A stretch of 64,000 bases of DNA, taken from SHZL01 sp963708905. GTDB taxonomy: Bacteria > Pseudomonadota > Gammaproteobacteria > Xanthomonadales > SZUA-36. Location: NCBI GenBank assembly GCA_963708905.1, contig CAVPUV010000060.1, forward strand, positions 1 to 64,000, read 5' to 3'. The notes below the pieces were generated by a model that was given only the letters and a program-made list of their open reading frames with translations, did not search any database and had not been told where the DNA came from. Position 1 is the first letter of the stretch; the number at the start of each line of letters is the position of its first letter. Positions 34,403-43,952 of the stretch are shown here, piece by piece. A program made the translations under genes and the position numbers.

Positions 34403-35833
34403 TCAGGAAGCGGATCGTTTTCCGCCAAGCCAAATGACCAATTGATGGGCCATCAGACCGGCGAGGAACCCCGGAAAAGCCTCCAGCATGTATTGGCTCA
34501 AGCCATAGAAACGCCATGCCAGTGTGACGAGCAATGCTGCCATCACGCCGATGGCGATGGCCATTGGCGATGAACGCCATTGCATGACCTTGACAAACAT
34601 GGCATAGCCGAATGTGGCCCCCAGTACGCTGGCCGAAAAGATGATGAGGGTGAATACCGTCGTATTGCCAACAATGAAAATGGCAAAAACGCCGGTGATC
34701 ACAGTGACCAGAATGGTGACCGCAACGTGATAATTGACGCCAAATCTCTTGGTCATCCGTCGATATATTCCGGGCAGCAAGTCAACGCCGATGCAGCTCG
34801 ACAAAACCAGCAATTGCGCATCCAGCGTGGAAGCGACCGCGGCAAAAATGCCGGCCACCACAGCACCGGCAAGAATCGGGTGCAAGAAGTCCCGCGCAAA
34901 AATGGGGAGCGCCTGCTCGGGGTCGGCGATACCTGGCAATAATACGGTCATGACCAATCCGAAGAGGGACATGGATATCCAGGTAAGCTGCATGAATCCA
35001 AGATAAATCCATTTGGCCTTGATGGCTTCTTCCGGGCTTTTGGTCGCCATGATCCGCACCAGCAGGTGCGGCTGCCCCAAATCAAACGTGAAAGCAGATG
35101 TGGAAAAACCCAATACGAATACAGTCAATAGCAGGTATTCCTTGCCGCCGCTTAAAGACAGGAGTTTTGGGTCGAGGGCCTGTATGGCATGCAGGATATG
35201 CGCAGGGCCTTGCCCTTCATACAAGGCAATCAGGAGCAGGCCGACCGTGGTGAACAACATAATCAATGCCTGCAGGAATTGTGTCGGTATGGAGGACTCC
35301 AAACCGCCTTTTGCAGAATACGCGGCTATAACAATACCGGAGGCAATAATTGCATGGGTCATTGAGAAGTCGAAAGCCACCGTGACGGCTTTCCCCGCGG
35401 CCAGAAATTGACCTACTGCATACAGACCCAAAAAAACGATGCATATGAGCGCCAACATTTTACGGACGACGGGTTCGTTGGTTCGCGGCGAGGAATAGCT
35501 GATGAATTCAGGTATGGTTTCGCAGTTGTAGTCTCTGCCTTTTTGGTTGATCCGCGCAGGAAAAAATGTCCAGAATATGAAGTCCCCCAAAAACCATCCC
35601 AGCGGCATCAAGACGGCCGTCAGACCCATGGTGTAACCAGCCCCGACTGCGCCGATCATGACAAACCCGCTGGTGGCGGAGGCCGCACCGCTGAGGGCTA
35701 TCATGAACTTCCCATGCACATGGCCTGCCATCAGGTAATCTTCGGTGCTGTGATGCGTTTTTCGCCACGAAGAAATATTGCCTGCCGCTACCATCAGTAA
35801 GATAAAGAAACTGAAGCTGAGAGCGATCGCCAT
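34403..35833 (-). CDS. Sodium:solute symporter (SSS family)
   Basis: A 476-residue protein with about 13 hydrophobic segments, including STEDYLMAGHVHGKFMIALSG, GASATSGFVMIGAVGAGY (split) and GIFAAVASTLDAQLLVLSS (sodium-binding helix 8 pattern). It belongs to the PutP/SSSF class, transporting amino acids, betaines or similar solutes with sodium. As the inner-membrane counterpart of the adjacent TonB receptor it would bring the amine into the cytoplasm. It is divergent from the dehydrogenase operon at 36037. Confidence 0.9.
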   Translation of the reverse strand: MAIALSFSFFILLMVAAGNISSWRKTHHSTEDYLMAGHVHGKFMIALSGAASATSGFVMIGAVGAGYTMGLTAVLMPLGWFLGDFIFWTFFPARINQKGRDYNCETIPEFISYSSPRTNEPVVRKMLALICIVFLGLYAVGQFLAAGKAVTVAFDFSMTHAIIASGIVIAAYSAKGGLESSIPTQFLQALIMLFTTVGLLLIALYEGQGPAHILHAIQALDPKLLSLSGGKEYLLLTVFVLGFSTSAFTFDLGQPHLLVRIMATKSPEEAIKAKWIYLGFMQLTWISMSLFGLVMTVLLPGIADPEQALPIFARDFLHPILAGAVVAGIFAAVASTLDAQLLVLSSCIGVDLLPGIYRRMTKRFGVNYHVAVTILVTVITGVFAIFIVGNTTVFTLIIFSASVLGATFGYAMFVKVMQWRSSPMAIAIGVMAALLVTLAWRFYGLSQYMLEAFPGFLAGLMAHQLVIWLGGKRSAS

Positions 35834-36036
35834 GTGCAGATTTCCAGTTATGGGTGGGTTTCAGTGAAATGAATTAGCAGCATAGACTACTACCGTTCTA
35901 CCCTGGACATCATCCACGCCGGCGCATCGACACCCAATATCTGCAAAATTACAGCGGTTTAAGTGTTTTTCTCCAAAATGAATGTACTACCCTTTCAGGT
36001 TGTCTGGGTATTCGAGTCTGAAATCGGGAAAGAAAC
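35834..36036. promoter_or_regulatory. Divergent promoter region of the amine island
   Basis: The 203 bases between the symporter (minus) and dehydrogenase (plus) starts are AT-richer than the flanks and must carry promoters for both arms. No single -35/-10 pair stands out. GGGAAAGA precedes the GTG start at 36037. The AraC regulator is the best candidate to act here. Confidence 0.45.
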
Positions 36037-38457
36037 GTGAAAACACACACACGAGTAGTGGTCATAGGCGGCGGAGTAGTGGGCTGCAGCGTTCTATATC
36101 ACCTGACCAAACTGGGCTGGCCCGATGTCGTACTTTTGGAGCGCAAAGAACTCACCGCTGGATCTACCTGGCATGCCGCAGGTGGATTCCATACCCTCAA
36201 CGGCGATCCGAATGTCGCCCGCCTGCAAAAATACACCATCGATTTATATCGAGAGATCGAAAAAGCAACGGGTGATCCGGTTGGCATGCACCATACCGGC
36301 GGGATCAATCTCGCCTCAACGGATGCATGGTGGGAATTTCTGCAGAACGAAGCCGGCCGGCACAAGGTGATGGGCATCGAGTCTGCACTCATCGGCCCCG
36401 CGGAGATACGGGAGCTCTGCCCCATTGTCGATGTTTCGAATCTCAAGGGGGGCATCTTCATGGCGGACGAGGGCCATATAGATCCTTACAGTATCACTCA
36501 CGGATATGCGAAAGCCGCGCGGCAGCAGGGCGCGGAGGTATACCGGCATACAAAAGTCGAAGCCCTCCGCCCACAAGCGGATGGAAGCTGGGAAGTAATT
36601 ACCGACAGGGGAACGATCAGGGCAGAACATGTGGTCAATGCAGCGGGACTTTGGGCGCGAGAAGTGGGTGCAATGGTGGGGCTGCAACTCCCGTTGGTGC
36701 CATTTGAGCATCATTTCCTGATCACCGGAGGGCTGCCGAGCCTGATTGGCCGCGCCCGGGAAATTCCGACGGTCGTGGATCTCGATGGGGAAATGTATTT
36801 AAGGCAGGAGCACGACGGTGTTCTTTTAGGTGTATACGAAACCCCCGCTACGCCCTGGGCCCTGGGAGGCACCCCGTGGGACTATGGGGAAAATGAGTTA
36901 CTACCCAGTGACCTGGATCGCCTGTACGGTGCGCTTGAAAAAGGCTTCCGTCGGTTCCCGGAGGTGGTTGACGCGGGCATAAAGCGAGTGGTGAACGGCC
37001 CTTTCACCTTTTCTCCGGATGGTAACCCGCTGGTGGGGCCGGTGGGCAGTGTTCGAAATTATTGGGTGGCCTGCGGCGTCATGGCGGGTTTTGCCCAAGG
37101 CGGCGGCATTGGGCTCACGCTGGCTCAGTGGATCATTGACGGTCAGCCCGACGGCGACGTTTTTGGCATGGACATCGCACGATTCGGTAACTATGCAACC
37201 AGGGAATACACCCTGGTCAGGGCGACGGAATTCTACGAAGGACGTATGCGCATGATCTATCCGAACGAGTTCTGGCCGGCGGGGCGCCCGGCCAGGACGA
37301 CGCCGCTGTATGATACATTCAAAGCGTGTCATGCGGTGTTTGGGGTAAGCGATGGTTTGGAGATGCCGCTTTATTTCGCCCCCACTTCGAAGGAAGCCCG
37401 GGAGATACCCAGTTTCCGGAGATCGAATGCCTTCCCGCAAGTAGCGGAAGAATGCCAGGCCGTGCGCAGGGAGGCCGGGGTGCTGGACATCTCTGCTTAT
37501 GCCAAGTACGAAATATCGGGACCGGACGCCGCCATGTGGCTGGATCACCTGATTTCCTCCAAATTACCGCCCCCTGGGCGAATCCGCCTGGCGCCGCTGC
37601 TTGATCCGCGTGGCCGGCTGATGGGGGACCTGACCGTGATGCGATTGGCGGATGACCGCTTCATCCTGGTCGGTTCGGGTTACCTGCAAAGATTCCACAT
37701 GCGCTGGTTTCAGGGTCACCTCGATGCTGAAAGGGTGTCGATCCGAAACCTGACGGATGAGCTGTGCGGTATAGCGGTATCTGGCCCGAAGGCCAGGGAA
37801 GTATTGCAGCGCATCCTGCCGGTTTCACTCGGAAATGAGGGCTTTGCGTTTCTGTCCGTGCGGAATGTGGAAGTTGGAATCGTGCCCGCGACGATCGCGC
37901 GTGTCTCATTGACTGGTGAGCTGGGCTTCGAAGTGTACTTGCCCCCCCAGGCTCTTCTTCCCGGGTATGAGAAGCTGAAAGCTGCCGCCAGGACCGCTGA
38001 AATCGGGCTGCGTGACTATGGCATTTACGCACTACTTTCTATGAGGCTGGAAAAATCCTACGGGATCTGGTCGCGCGAGTTCAGCCCGAACTATACGCCC
38101 CGGATGTGTGGTCTCGACCGCTATGTCGCCTACGACAAGCCCAGCTTTATCGGCCGTGACGCCGCACTGCGTGACAGAAGTGAAGCGCCGGCGCAAAAAC
38201 TGGTAACGCTTGAAATTGATGCCGCCGACACGGATGCCGGTGGTTATGAACCCGTCTGGCTGGGCGAGCGCCTGGCGGGTTTTATCACATCAGGAGGATA
38301 CGGTCATACGGTGAAAAAGAGCCTGGCCATGGCGTATCTGACAACGGAATTTCTTGCGGATAGCAGGGAATTTGAAGTGTCTATCCTTGGGCAGCGCAGA
38401 TTCGCAAAACTACTTGACGCCCCGGCTTACGATCCCGATGGCACGAGGATGCGTTGA
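36037..38457 (+). CDS. Dimethylglycine/sarcosine dehydrogenase-like flavoprotein with GcvT domain
   Basis: An 806-residue two-domain enzyme. The N-terminal FAD domain has VVVIGGGVVGCSVLYHL (about residues 7-23), ERKELTAGSTWHAAGG (covalent-FAD histidine region) and NGPFTFSPDGNPLVGP. From about residue 430 comes the GcvT-like folate-binding half (AVRREAGVLDISAYAKYEISGPDA, SLTGELGFEVYLP, GRDAAL). Relatives oxidise dimethylglycine or sarcosine and pass the one-carbon unit to tetrahydrofolate. It begins the plus-strand operon and probably acts between the Rieske step and sarcosine oxidase. Confidence 0.9.
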   Translation: MKTHTRVVVIGGGVVGCSVLYHLTKLGWPDVVLLERKELTAGSTWHAAGGFHTLNGDPNVARLQKYTIDLYREIEKATGDPVGMHHTGGINLASTDAWWEFLQNEAGRHKVMGIESALIGPAEIRELCPIVDVSNLKGGIFMADEGHIDPYSITHGYAKAARQQGAEVYRHTKVEALRPQADGSWEVITDRGTIRAEHVVNAAGLWAREVGAMVGLQLPLVPFEHHFLITGGLPSLIGRAREIPTVVDLDGEMYLRQEHDGVLLGVYETPATPWALGGTPWDYGENELLPSDLDRLYGALEKGFRRFPEVVDAGIKRVVNGPFTFSPDGNPLVGPVGSVRNYWVACGVMAGFAQGGGIGLTLAQWIIDGQPDGDVFGMDIARFGNYATREYTLVRATEFYEGRMRMIYPNEFWPAGRPARTTPLYDTFKACHAVFGVSDGLEMPLYFAPTSKEAREIPSFRRSNAFPQVAEECQAVRREAGVLDISAYAKYEISGPDAAMWLDHLISSKLPPPGRIRLAPLLDPRGRLMGDLTVMRLADDRFILVGSGYLQRFHMRWFQGHLDAERVSIRNLTDELCGIAVSGPKAREVLQRILPVSLGNEGFAFLSVRNVEVGIVPATIARVSLTGELGFEVYLPPQALLPGYEKLKAAARTAEIGLRDYGIYALLSMRLEKSYGIWSREFSPNYTPRMCGLDRYVAYDKPSFIGRDAALRDRSEAPAQKLVTLEIDAADTDAGGYEPVWLGERLAGFITSGGYGHTVKKSLAMAYLTTEFLADSREFEVSILGQRRFAKLLDAPAYDPDGTRMR

Positions 38458-38477
38458 CGGCAGTGGAGAAATGATGC

Positions 38478-40010
38478 ATGTCGAAGTCTGAACGCGCAGC
38501 TCGAAGAGGTCGGCAGGATCGGCGTGCGGAACGTTCTCAACCCAAACTCCATCAGTTGCCCTATATCCGGCGCAAGATTCCGCTTATGGAGTTGGTGGGT
38601 GGGGAAGGTCTGGAACAGATTGAAAACAATGCGGAACTGATTCTCGAAGAGATCGGCATGGATTTTCGCAATGATTCGGAAATTCTGGATCTGTGGAAAA
38701 ATGCTGGCGCTGATGTGCGGGGTGAACGTGTCCATATTCCCCGTGGTTTGTGCAAAAAGCTATTGCAAAGCGCGCCCGCGCAGTTTATTCACCACGGCCG
38801 TAATCCGGCACGGAGTGTGCAGATAGGCGGTGATGCGATCGTTTTTGCGCCGGTAGCCGGGGCGCCGTTCGTCAGTGACCTCGATAAGGGCCGGCGCTAC
38901 GGCACCCTGGAAGATTTTCAAAACCTGACCCGGCTGGTCCACATGTCTCCGGCCATGCATCACGCCGGTTATTTTTCCTGCGAGCCGGCGGACGTCAGCG
39001 TGGACGAACGGCATCTTGACCTGATGTACACCCTTTTTCGTTACACGGACAAGCCGTCTACAGGCGCGCATGGGCAGGCAAGCCAGGCCGAAGAGTCCAT
39101 CCTCATGTCCAGGATAGTCTTTGGCGATGAATTCGTAGACGAAAACGTCGTGACCATGGTCAACGTGAACGTCAATTCACCGCTGGTGCTGGATGAAACC
39201 ATGTTGCGCCTGCTGAAAGTCTATGCCCGGCAGAACCAGGCTGTGATCATTACGCCAGCCGTCCTGAGCGGCGCCATGGGCCCGGTTACGGCCGCAGGCT
39301 GCCTGGCGCAATTGCATGCGGAGACCCTGGCAGGAATGAGCACGGTACAACTGGTAAACCCCGGCGCCCCTGTCATATACGGCGGCTTCATTGGATCTGC
39401 TTCAATGCAAACCGGCGCTCCGACATTCGGCACGTCAGAAAACGCGCATACTTTGATGGTCATAGGACAACTCGCGCGGCGCCTGAATATCCCGGTGCGC
39501 AGCGGTGGCGCGCTGACTTCCTCAAAATTTGCCGATGCCCAGGCAGCATACGAAAGCATGCAGATGATGCTGATTTCGGTTCTGTCCGGAGTGAATTTGA
39601 TTTTTCACAGTGCGGGCTGGCTGGAGGGTGGGCTGGTGACGAGTTATGAAAAATTGATCATCGACGCCGACCGCCTGGTGATGCTGCAGCGCCTGGCGGA
39701 AGGAATAGACCTGTCGGAAAACGCACAGGCGCTTGAAGCCTTGCGCGAAGTTGGTCCTGGCGGCCACTTTCTTGGATGCAGTCATACCGTGAAGAATTAC
39801 CGCACAGCGTTTCATGAGTCTGAACTGGCCGATACGTCCTCGTTCGAGCAGTGGCAAGCGGAAGGCAGTTTGAGTACGGAACAACGTGCGAACCGGATCT
39901 GGAAGCGTATGCTGAAAGAATACGAAAAACCGCCACTTGACCCGGCTGTCGATGAGGCCTTGAAGGACTTTATCAGACAAAGGAAGGCGAACATGAAACA
40001 TGGGGGCTAG
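38478..40010 (+). CDS. MttB-family (trimethylamine methyltransferase-like) protein, non-pyrrolysine
   Basis: A 510-residue protein of the MttB superfamily (COG5598). Landmarks are LILEEIGMDFRNDSEILDLW, VFAPVAGAPFVSDLDKGRRYGTLEDF, GFIGSASMQTGAPTFGTSE and SAGWLEGGLVTSYEK. The frame contains no internal TAG, so it lacks pyrrolysine and belongs to the glycine betaine/other quaternary-amine branch (MtgB-like). Those enzymes move a methyl group to a corrinoid protein, but no corrinoid protein or its activator is encoded in the window. It follows the dehydrogenase by 20 bases, in one operon. Confidence 0.9.
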   Translation: MSKSERAARRGRQDRRAERSQPKLHQLPYIRRKIPLMELVGGEGLEQIENNAELILEEIGMDFRNDSEILDLWKNAGADVRGERVHIPRGLCKKLLQSAPAQFIHHGRNPARSVQIGGDAIVFAPVAGAPFVSDLDKGRRYGTLEDFQNLTRLVHMSPAMHHAGYFSCEPADVSVDERHLDLMYTLFRYTDKPSTGAHGQASQAEESILMSRIVFGDEFVDENVVTMVNVNVNSPLVLDETMLRLLKVYARQNQAVIITPAVLSGAMGPVTAAGCLAQLHAETLAGMSTVQLVNPGAPVIYGGFIGSASMQTGAPTFGTSENAHTLMVIGQLARRLNIPVRSGGALTSSKFADAQAAYESMQMMLISVLSGVNLIFHSAGWLEGGLVTSYEKLIIDADRLVMLQRLAEGIDLSENAQALEALREVGPGGHFLGCSHTVKNYRTAFHESELADTSSFEQWQAEGSLSTEQRANRIWKRMLKEYEKPPLDPAVDEALKDFIRQRKANMKHGG

Positions 40011-40099
40011 CGCAGCGAATTGTGGCTTGCTCCAAACGGGTGCGGCCCGCAGCGACGATTGGACTGACAGTTGGAATGTATCTTGACCGGAGACTACCG

Positions 40100-42238
40100 A
40101 TGACTATTAACAGACGTGGATTCATGCAGGCAACAAGCAGCCTGGTTGCACTCAATCTTGCATCCTTGTCGGTGGCGGCGGGGCCGGAAGCCCCGGTGGA
40201 TGAAAAATCAGGACAGCCGGCTTACCCTTTCCAGTTCCGCGAGATCGGACATACCTGGGTACCCATGCCGGATGGTGTGCGCCTGGCTGCCCGCATCTGG
40301 CTTCCAACAGGTGCGGAAAAGGCGCCGGTGCCAGCGATATTCAACTATAACCCGTATTACAACCATATTCTCACACGCCCCGAGGATGATGCCCGCTTTC
40401 CTTACTTCGCCGGTCACGGTTATGCCTGTGTGCGGGTCGATATTCGCGGCTCCGGCAATTCGGAAGGCTTGCCGATGGATGAATATGTCAAGCAGGAACA
40501 GGATGATGGCTGTGAAATCATCAAGTGGATTGCCAATCAGCCCTGGTGTTCCGGGGCAGTGGGTATGGAAGGACTTTCCTGGAGCGGATTCAATTCGCTG
40601 CAAATTGCTGCACGCAGGCCTCCGGCCTTGAAGGCCATCATTACGCATTGTTCCACCGACGACCGCTATGCGAACGACGCCCACTACAGGGGCGGCTGCA
40701 TCGTGGGTGATATGTTCGGCTGGGGTACGGTGTTTCTGGAGTTTCAGGGACAACCTTCGGACCCGGCCATTACCGGGGAAAGCGGATGGCGCGAGCGGTG
40801 GCTGGAGAGACTCAATGCCGTTGAATTCAACCTGGGCACCTGGATGAAGCATCAGCACAAGGATACGTTCTGGAAACACGCTTCTGTGGATGAGGATTAC
40901 TCGCAGATCAGCTGCCCCGTTTACGCCATAGGTGGTTGGGTCGATGGCTACACCAATACCGTAGGCCGGCTTTTGGCCGGCCTGAAAGTGCCGCGCAAGG
41001 GCCTGATCGGCCCGTGGACCCACACCTATCCGCATACCGGCGTTCCCGGGCCGGCTATCGGTTACCTGGAGGAAGCCAGGCGTTGGTGGGACCACTGGCT
41101 CAAGGACGAAAAAACGGGAATCATGGATGAGCCCATTTTGCGTGTCTGGATGCAAAATCATGTCCCGGACCCGGAAATACCCGATGTGCCCGGCCGGTGG
41201 GTGGCCGAAGAGGCCTGGCCGTCGCCTCGAATTGCACAACAGACATTCTTCCTTAATGATTTGGCTCAGCTTGGCGCCATCGCGGGTCAGGAAACGCGAG
41301 TGGAGCTTGAACCCCTGCAGACGGTAGGTATCGCCAGCGGTAACTGGTGCCCGTCGGGCGCCGGCGCCGCAGAAGACCTGCGCATCGAAATGGCATTGGA
41401 CCAACGTCTCGACGATGCCAGGTCCCTGGTCTTCGATTCTGCGCCACTGGAGAAGGACATCGAAATTCTGGGGGCCCCTGAATTGAATCTGGATGTCGCT
41501 GTGGACCGGCCGGTGGCTTACATCGTGGCGCGTCTCAATGAAGTACAGCGTAACGGTGCGTCCGGGCGGGTGAGCTACGGTATTCTCAATCTTTGTCACC
41601 GCAACAGCAGTGAGTCGCCCAAAGCGCTTGAACCGGGACGCAGGTACCGCGTCCGTCTGCGCCTGGATGATGCCGCCCATCGTTTTTCCGCCGGCAACCG
41701 CATCCGCCTGGCCCTGTCAACCACTTACTGGCCCCTGATCTTTCCTGCGCCAGAACCGGTAAGCTTGTCTGTCTTTACCGGATCAAGCGAAATGCGCTTG
41801 CCGGTGCGGCCAAAATCTCCGCAGGACGAGCACTTGCGTCCTTTCGGCCCAGCCTTCGTTCCTGCCGTGGAAGTGGATACCGTGTGGTCGAAGCCGGGCA
41901 GGCGCAGCGTGCAGTGGAATGTGGCCGAGAGAAGGCAGGTCATACAGCACATTGTCGGTGAGGGGGCCTGGCTGCTCAAAGCGATTGACACCAGGATTTC
42001 CGGCGTCGCGAAAATGCGATATGAAATCCAGGATGACGACCCGACCAGCATGGTTGCGCGGTACGAATACGTGACCGGTCTCGAGCGGGGTGTCTGGAAA
42101 CCACGTGTTGTGGGCACTGCAAAAATCACAACAACCCGTACCCATTTTAATGTCACAGGCGAAATCGACGCGTTCTATGGCGACGACAAGATATTTGCGC
42201 GTGTATGGGATCTGGAGATCGAGCGTGATCTCGTCTGA
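40100..42238 (+). CDS. CocE/NonD family hydrolase, Tat-exported
   Basis: A 712-residue alpha/beta hydrolase. ATG 40100 has GGAG nine bases before it and gives a twin-arginine signal (NRRGFMQATSSLVALNLASL). The catalytic part shows MPDGVRLAARIWLP, VRVDIRGSGNSEG and the nucleophile motif GLSWSG (Ser at about residue 163); a C-terminal X-Pro dipeptidyl-peptidase-like jelly-roll domain follows (from about 330). Relatives hydrolyse esters or acyl amides such as cocaine or glutaryl-7-ACA. Here it could release a methylated amine from an ester or amide outside the cytoplasm; this is inference from operon position. Confidence 0.87.
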   Translation: MTINRRGFMQATSSLVALNLASLSVAAGPEAPVDEKSGQPAYPFQFREIGHTWVPMPDGVRLAARIWLPTGAEKAPVPAIFNYNPYYNHILTRPEDDARFPYFAGHGYACVRVDIRGSGNSEGLPMDEYVKQEQDDGCEIIKWIANQPWCSGAVGMEGLSWSGFNSLQIAARRPPALKAIITHCSTDDRYANDAHYRGGCIVGDMFGWGTVFLEFQGQPSDPAITGESGWRERWLERLNAVEFNLGTWMKHQHKDTFWKHASVDEDYSQISCPVYAIGGWVDGYTNTVGRLLAGLKVPRKGLIGPWTHTYPHTGVPGPAIGYLEEARRWWDHWLKDEKTGIMDEPILRVWMQNHVPDPEIPDVPGRWVAEEAWPSPRIAQQTFFLNDLAQLGAIAGQETRVELEPLQTVGIASGNWCPSGAGAAEDLRIEMALDQRLDDARSLVFDSAPLEKDIEILGAPELNLDVAVDRPVAYIVARLNEVQRNGASGRVSYGILNLCHRNSSESPKALEPGRRYRVRLRLDDAAHRFSAGNRIRLALSTTYWPLIFPAPEPVSLSVFTGSSEMRLPVRPKSPQDEHLRPFGPAFVPAVEVDTVWSKPGRRSVQWNVAERRQVIQHIVGEGAWLLKAIDTRISGVAKMRYEIQDDDPTSMVARYEYVTGLERGVWKPRVVGTAKITTTRTHFNVTGEIDAFYGDDKIFARVWDLEIERDLV

Positions 42239-42411
42239 AACAGGGCAAACAGGCCGGATTCGGAAACCCGGCACCAAAAGGCGTCTCGTTTCCCTCGGCA
42301 ACTGCTCCCTGCGTTGCCCAGCCTCCTGCATGGCCCAGGCCAGCCTCTCGGCCGGTTCCCGGCCTCACCTTCTCCCTGCAGTCGTGCTCCTGCCTGCGGC
42401 TCCATAGCAGT
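42239..42411. other. Spacer before soxB
   Basis: 172 bases, GC-rich, between the hydrolase and soxB. There is no clear gene, terminator or riboswitch fold. Its length suggests an internal promoter for the sox genes. Confidence 0.4.
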
Positions 42412-43656
42412 ATGCAGCATTATTCATTTTTGAATCTCGCCAGAAAGGCAATGGGTGGGCATGGCGGATGGCAGCCTGCATGGCGCAGTCCTGAGCCGAG
42501 AAAGCAATACGAAGTGATTATCATCGGTGGCGGCGGGCATGGTTTGGCTACGGCGTATTTTCTTGCGAAAAAATACGGTATCAATGATGTCGCCATACTG
42601 GAGCAGGGATGGCTGGGCGGAGGTAACACCGGTCGCAATACCCAGGCCGTCAGATCGAATTATTTTTATCCTGAAAGCGCCGCATTCTACGAGCATTCTC
42701 TGAAACTATACGAAGGACTCACCAGGGAGCTGAATTTCAACCTCATGTTGAGTCAGCGCGGCACCTTGATGCTGGCGCACAGCGATCACGACCTGGAACT
42801 GGTGCAGCGGGCCGTGAACGCGTCCTTGCTCAATGGTATTGATGCTGAACTGGTCAGCCGGGCGCAAATCCGCGAACTGGAACCATTGATCAATCTGGAA
42901 GCACGTTTTCCCGTGTTGGGCGGCTATCTTCAACGTCGCGGTGGCATTGTCCGGCATGACGCTGTGGCTTGGGGGTTTGCGCGCGCAGCCGATGCTTTGG
43001 GCGTCGATATTATCCAGAACTGCAGGGTCGAGGGTTTCCACATAGGCGATCACAAGGTTCATGGTGTGAAGACCTCGCTGGGTGATATTTCAGCGGACAA
43101 AGTCGCTTTTGCCGTGGCGGGAAACTCCACCGCGATGGCGCGAATGGCGGGGATTCCCCTGCCTATTACCAGCATGGCTCTGCAGGCCATGGTGAGTGAG
43201 CCGATCAGGCCCGTATTGAATGGCAGCACCGTATCCGGTGCGATACACATGTATGTGAGTCAGTCGGACCGTGGTGAGATCGTACTGGGTGGGAGCGCCG
43301 ACATCTATAACTCCTATGCGCAACGTGGCGGTTTCAACACGATCGAGGCCAACGTGTCGGCGCTGCTGGAATTGTTCCCGCGTTTCCGGCGTTTGAAACT
43401 GATGCGCCAATGGGCCGGCACCGTCGACATATCGCCTGATACCAGTCCTATCCTGGGCAAAACCCCCGTCGATAACCTCTACATCAACTGCGGCTGGGGC
43501 ACCGGCGGCTTCAAAGCCATTCCGGCGGGTGGCGACACACTGGCGTATACCGTTGCCAACGACCAGGCCCATCCCTTGATTGAGGGATTTGGCCTGGGAC
43601 GATTTGACCGCGGCGCGCTCGTGGACGAAAGTGCGGCTGCGGGCGTGGCGCACTAG
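42412..43656 (+). CDS. soxB: Sarcosine oxidase, beta subunit
   Basis: A 414-residue FAD subunit of heterotetrameric sarcosine oxidase, which oxidises sarcosine to glycine while handing the one-carbon unit to tetrahydrofolate and making hydrogen peroxide. It has YEVIIIGGGGHGLATAYFLA (dinucleotide-binding, about residues 33-52), the GNTGRNTQAVRSNYF segment and closing YINCGWGTGGFKAIPAGG. The 400-420 residue length is standard for SoxB. It starts the soxBDAG run. Confidence 0.96.
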   Translation: MQHYSFLNLARKAMGGHGGWQPAWRSPEPRKQYEVIIIGGGGHGLATAYFLAKKYGINDVAILEQGWLGGGNTGRNTQAVRSNYFYPESAAFYEHSLKLYEGLTRELNFNLMLSQRGTLMLAHSDHDLELVQRAVNASLLNGIDAELVSRAQIRELEPLINLEARFPVLGGYLQRRGGIVRHDAVAWGFARAADALGVDIIQNCRVEGFHIGDHKVHGVKTSLGDISADKVAFAVAGNSTAMARMAGIPLPITSMALQAMVSEPIRPVLNGSTVSGAIHMYVSQSDRGEIVLGGSADIYNSYAQRGGFNTIEANVSALLELFPRFRRLKLMRQWAGTVDISPDTSPILGKTPVDNLYINCGWGTGGFKAIPAGGDTLAYTVANDQAHPLIEGFGLGRFDRGALVDESAAAGVAH

Positions 43657-43667
43657 GGCGAAGGCGA

Positions 43668-43952
43668 ATGTTGCAAATAAAATGCCCCTGGTGCGGTGTG
43701 CGCGACGAGGACGAATTCGTCTTCGGCGGGGAGGGCTGCAGAAGCGCGCCGGGTGATCCACAGCGCGTCTCCGATCGCGACTGGGCCGCCTATCTGTTCA
43801 ATCGAATCAACCCCAAAGGTCCTCACCTGGAGCAGTGGCAGCACCGGTATGGCTGCCGGCAATGGTTTGGCCTCGAGCGCGACACGCTCAGTCATGAAAT
43901 TCTTGCCGTCTTCAAAATCGGCGAGTCACGATCAGCCGGAGAAAGTTCGTGA
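43668..43952 (+). CDS. soxD: Sarcosine oxidase, delta subunit
   Basis: A 94-residue subunit. IKCPWCGVRDEDEFVFGGE carries a CPxCG zinc-binding pair, and WQHRYGCRQWF is the conserved central motif. In the solved heterotetramer the delta subunit binds zinc. It lies 11 bases after soxB and overlaps soxA by four bases. Confidence 0.94.
   Translation: MLQIKCPWCGVRDEDEFVFGGEGCRSAPGDPQRVSDRDWAAYLFNRINPKGPHLEQWQHRYGCRQWFGLERDTLSHEILAVFKIGESRSAGESS

Noticed and set aside
38478..40010. Pyrrolysine-containing trimethylamine methyltransferase
   Set aside because: No in-frame TAG occurs in the gene and no pyl genes are present.
40208..41680. 490-codon open frame on the minus strand
   Set aside because: Antisense to the CocE hydrolase with its GLSWSG motif and Tat signal.
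42239..42411. Glycine or folate riboswitch before soxB
   Set aside because: No conserved riboswitch core could be found by eye in the GC-rich spacer.
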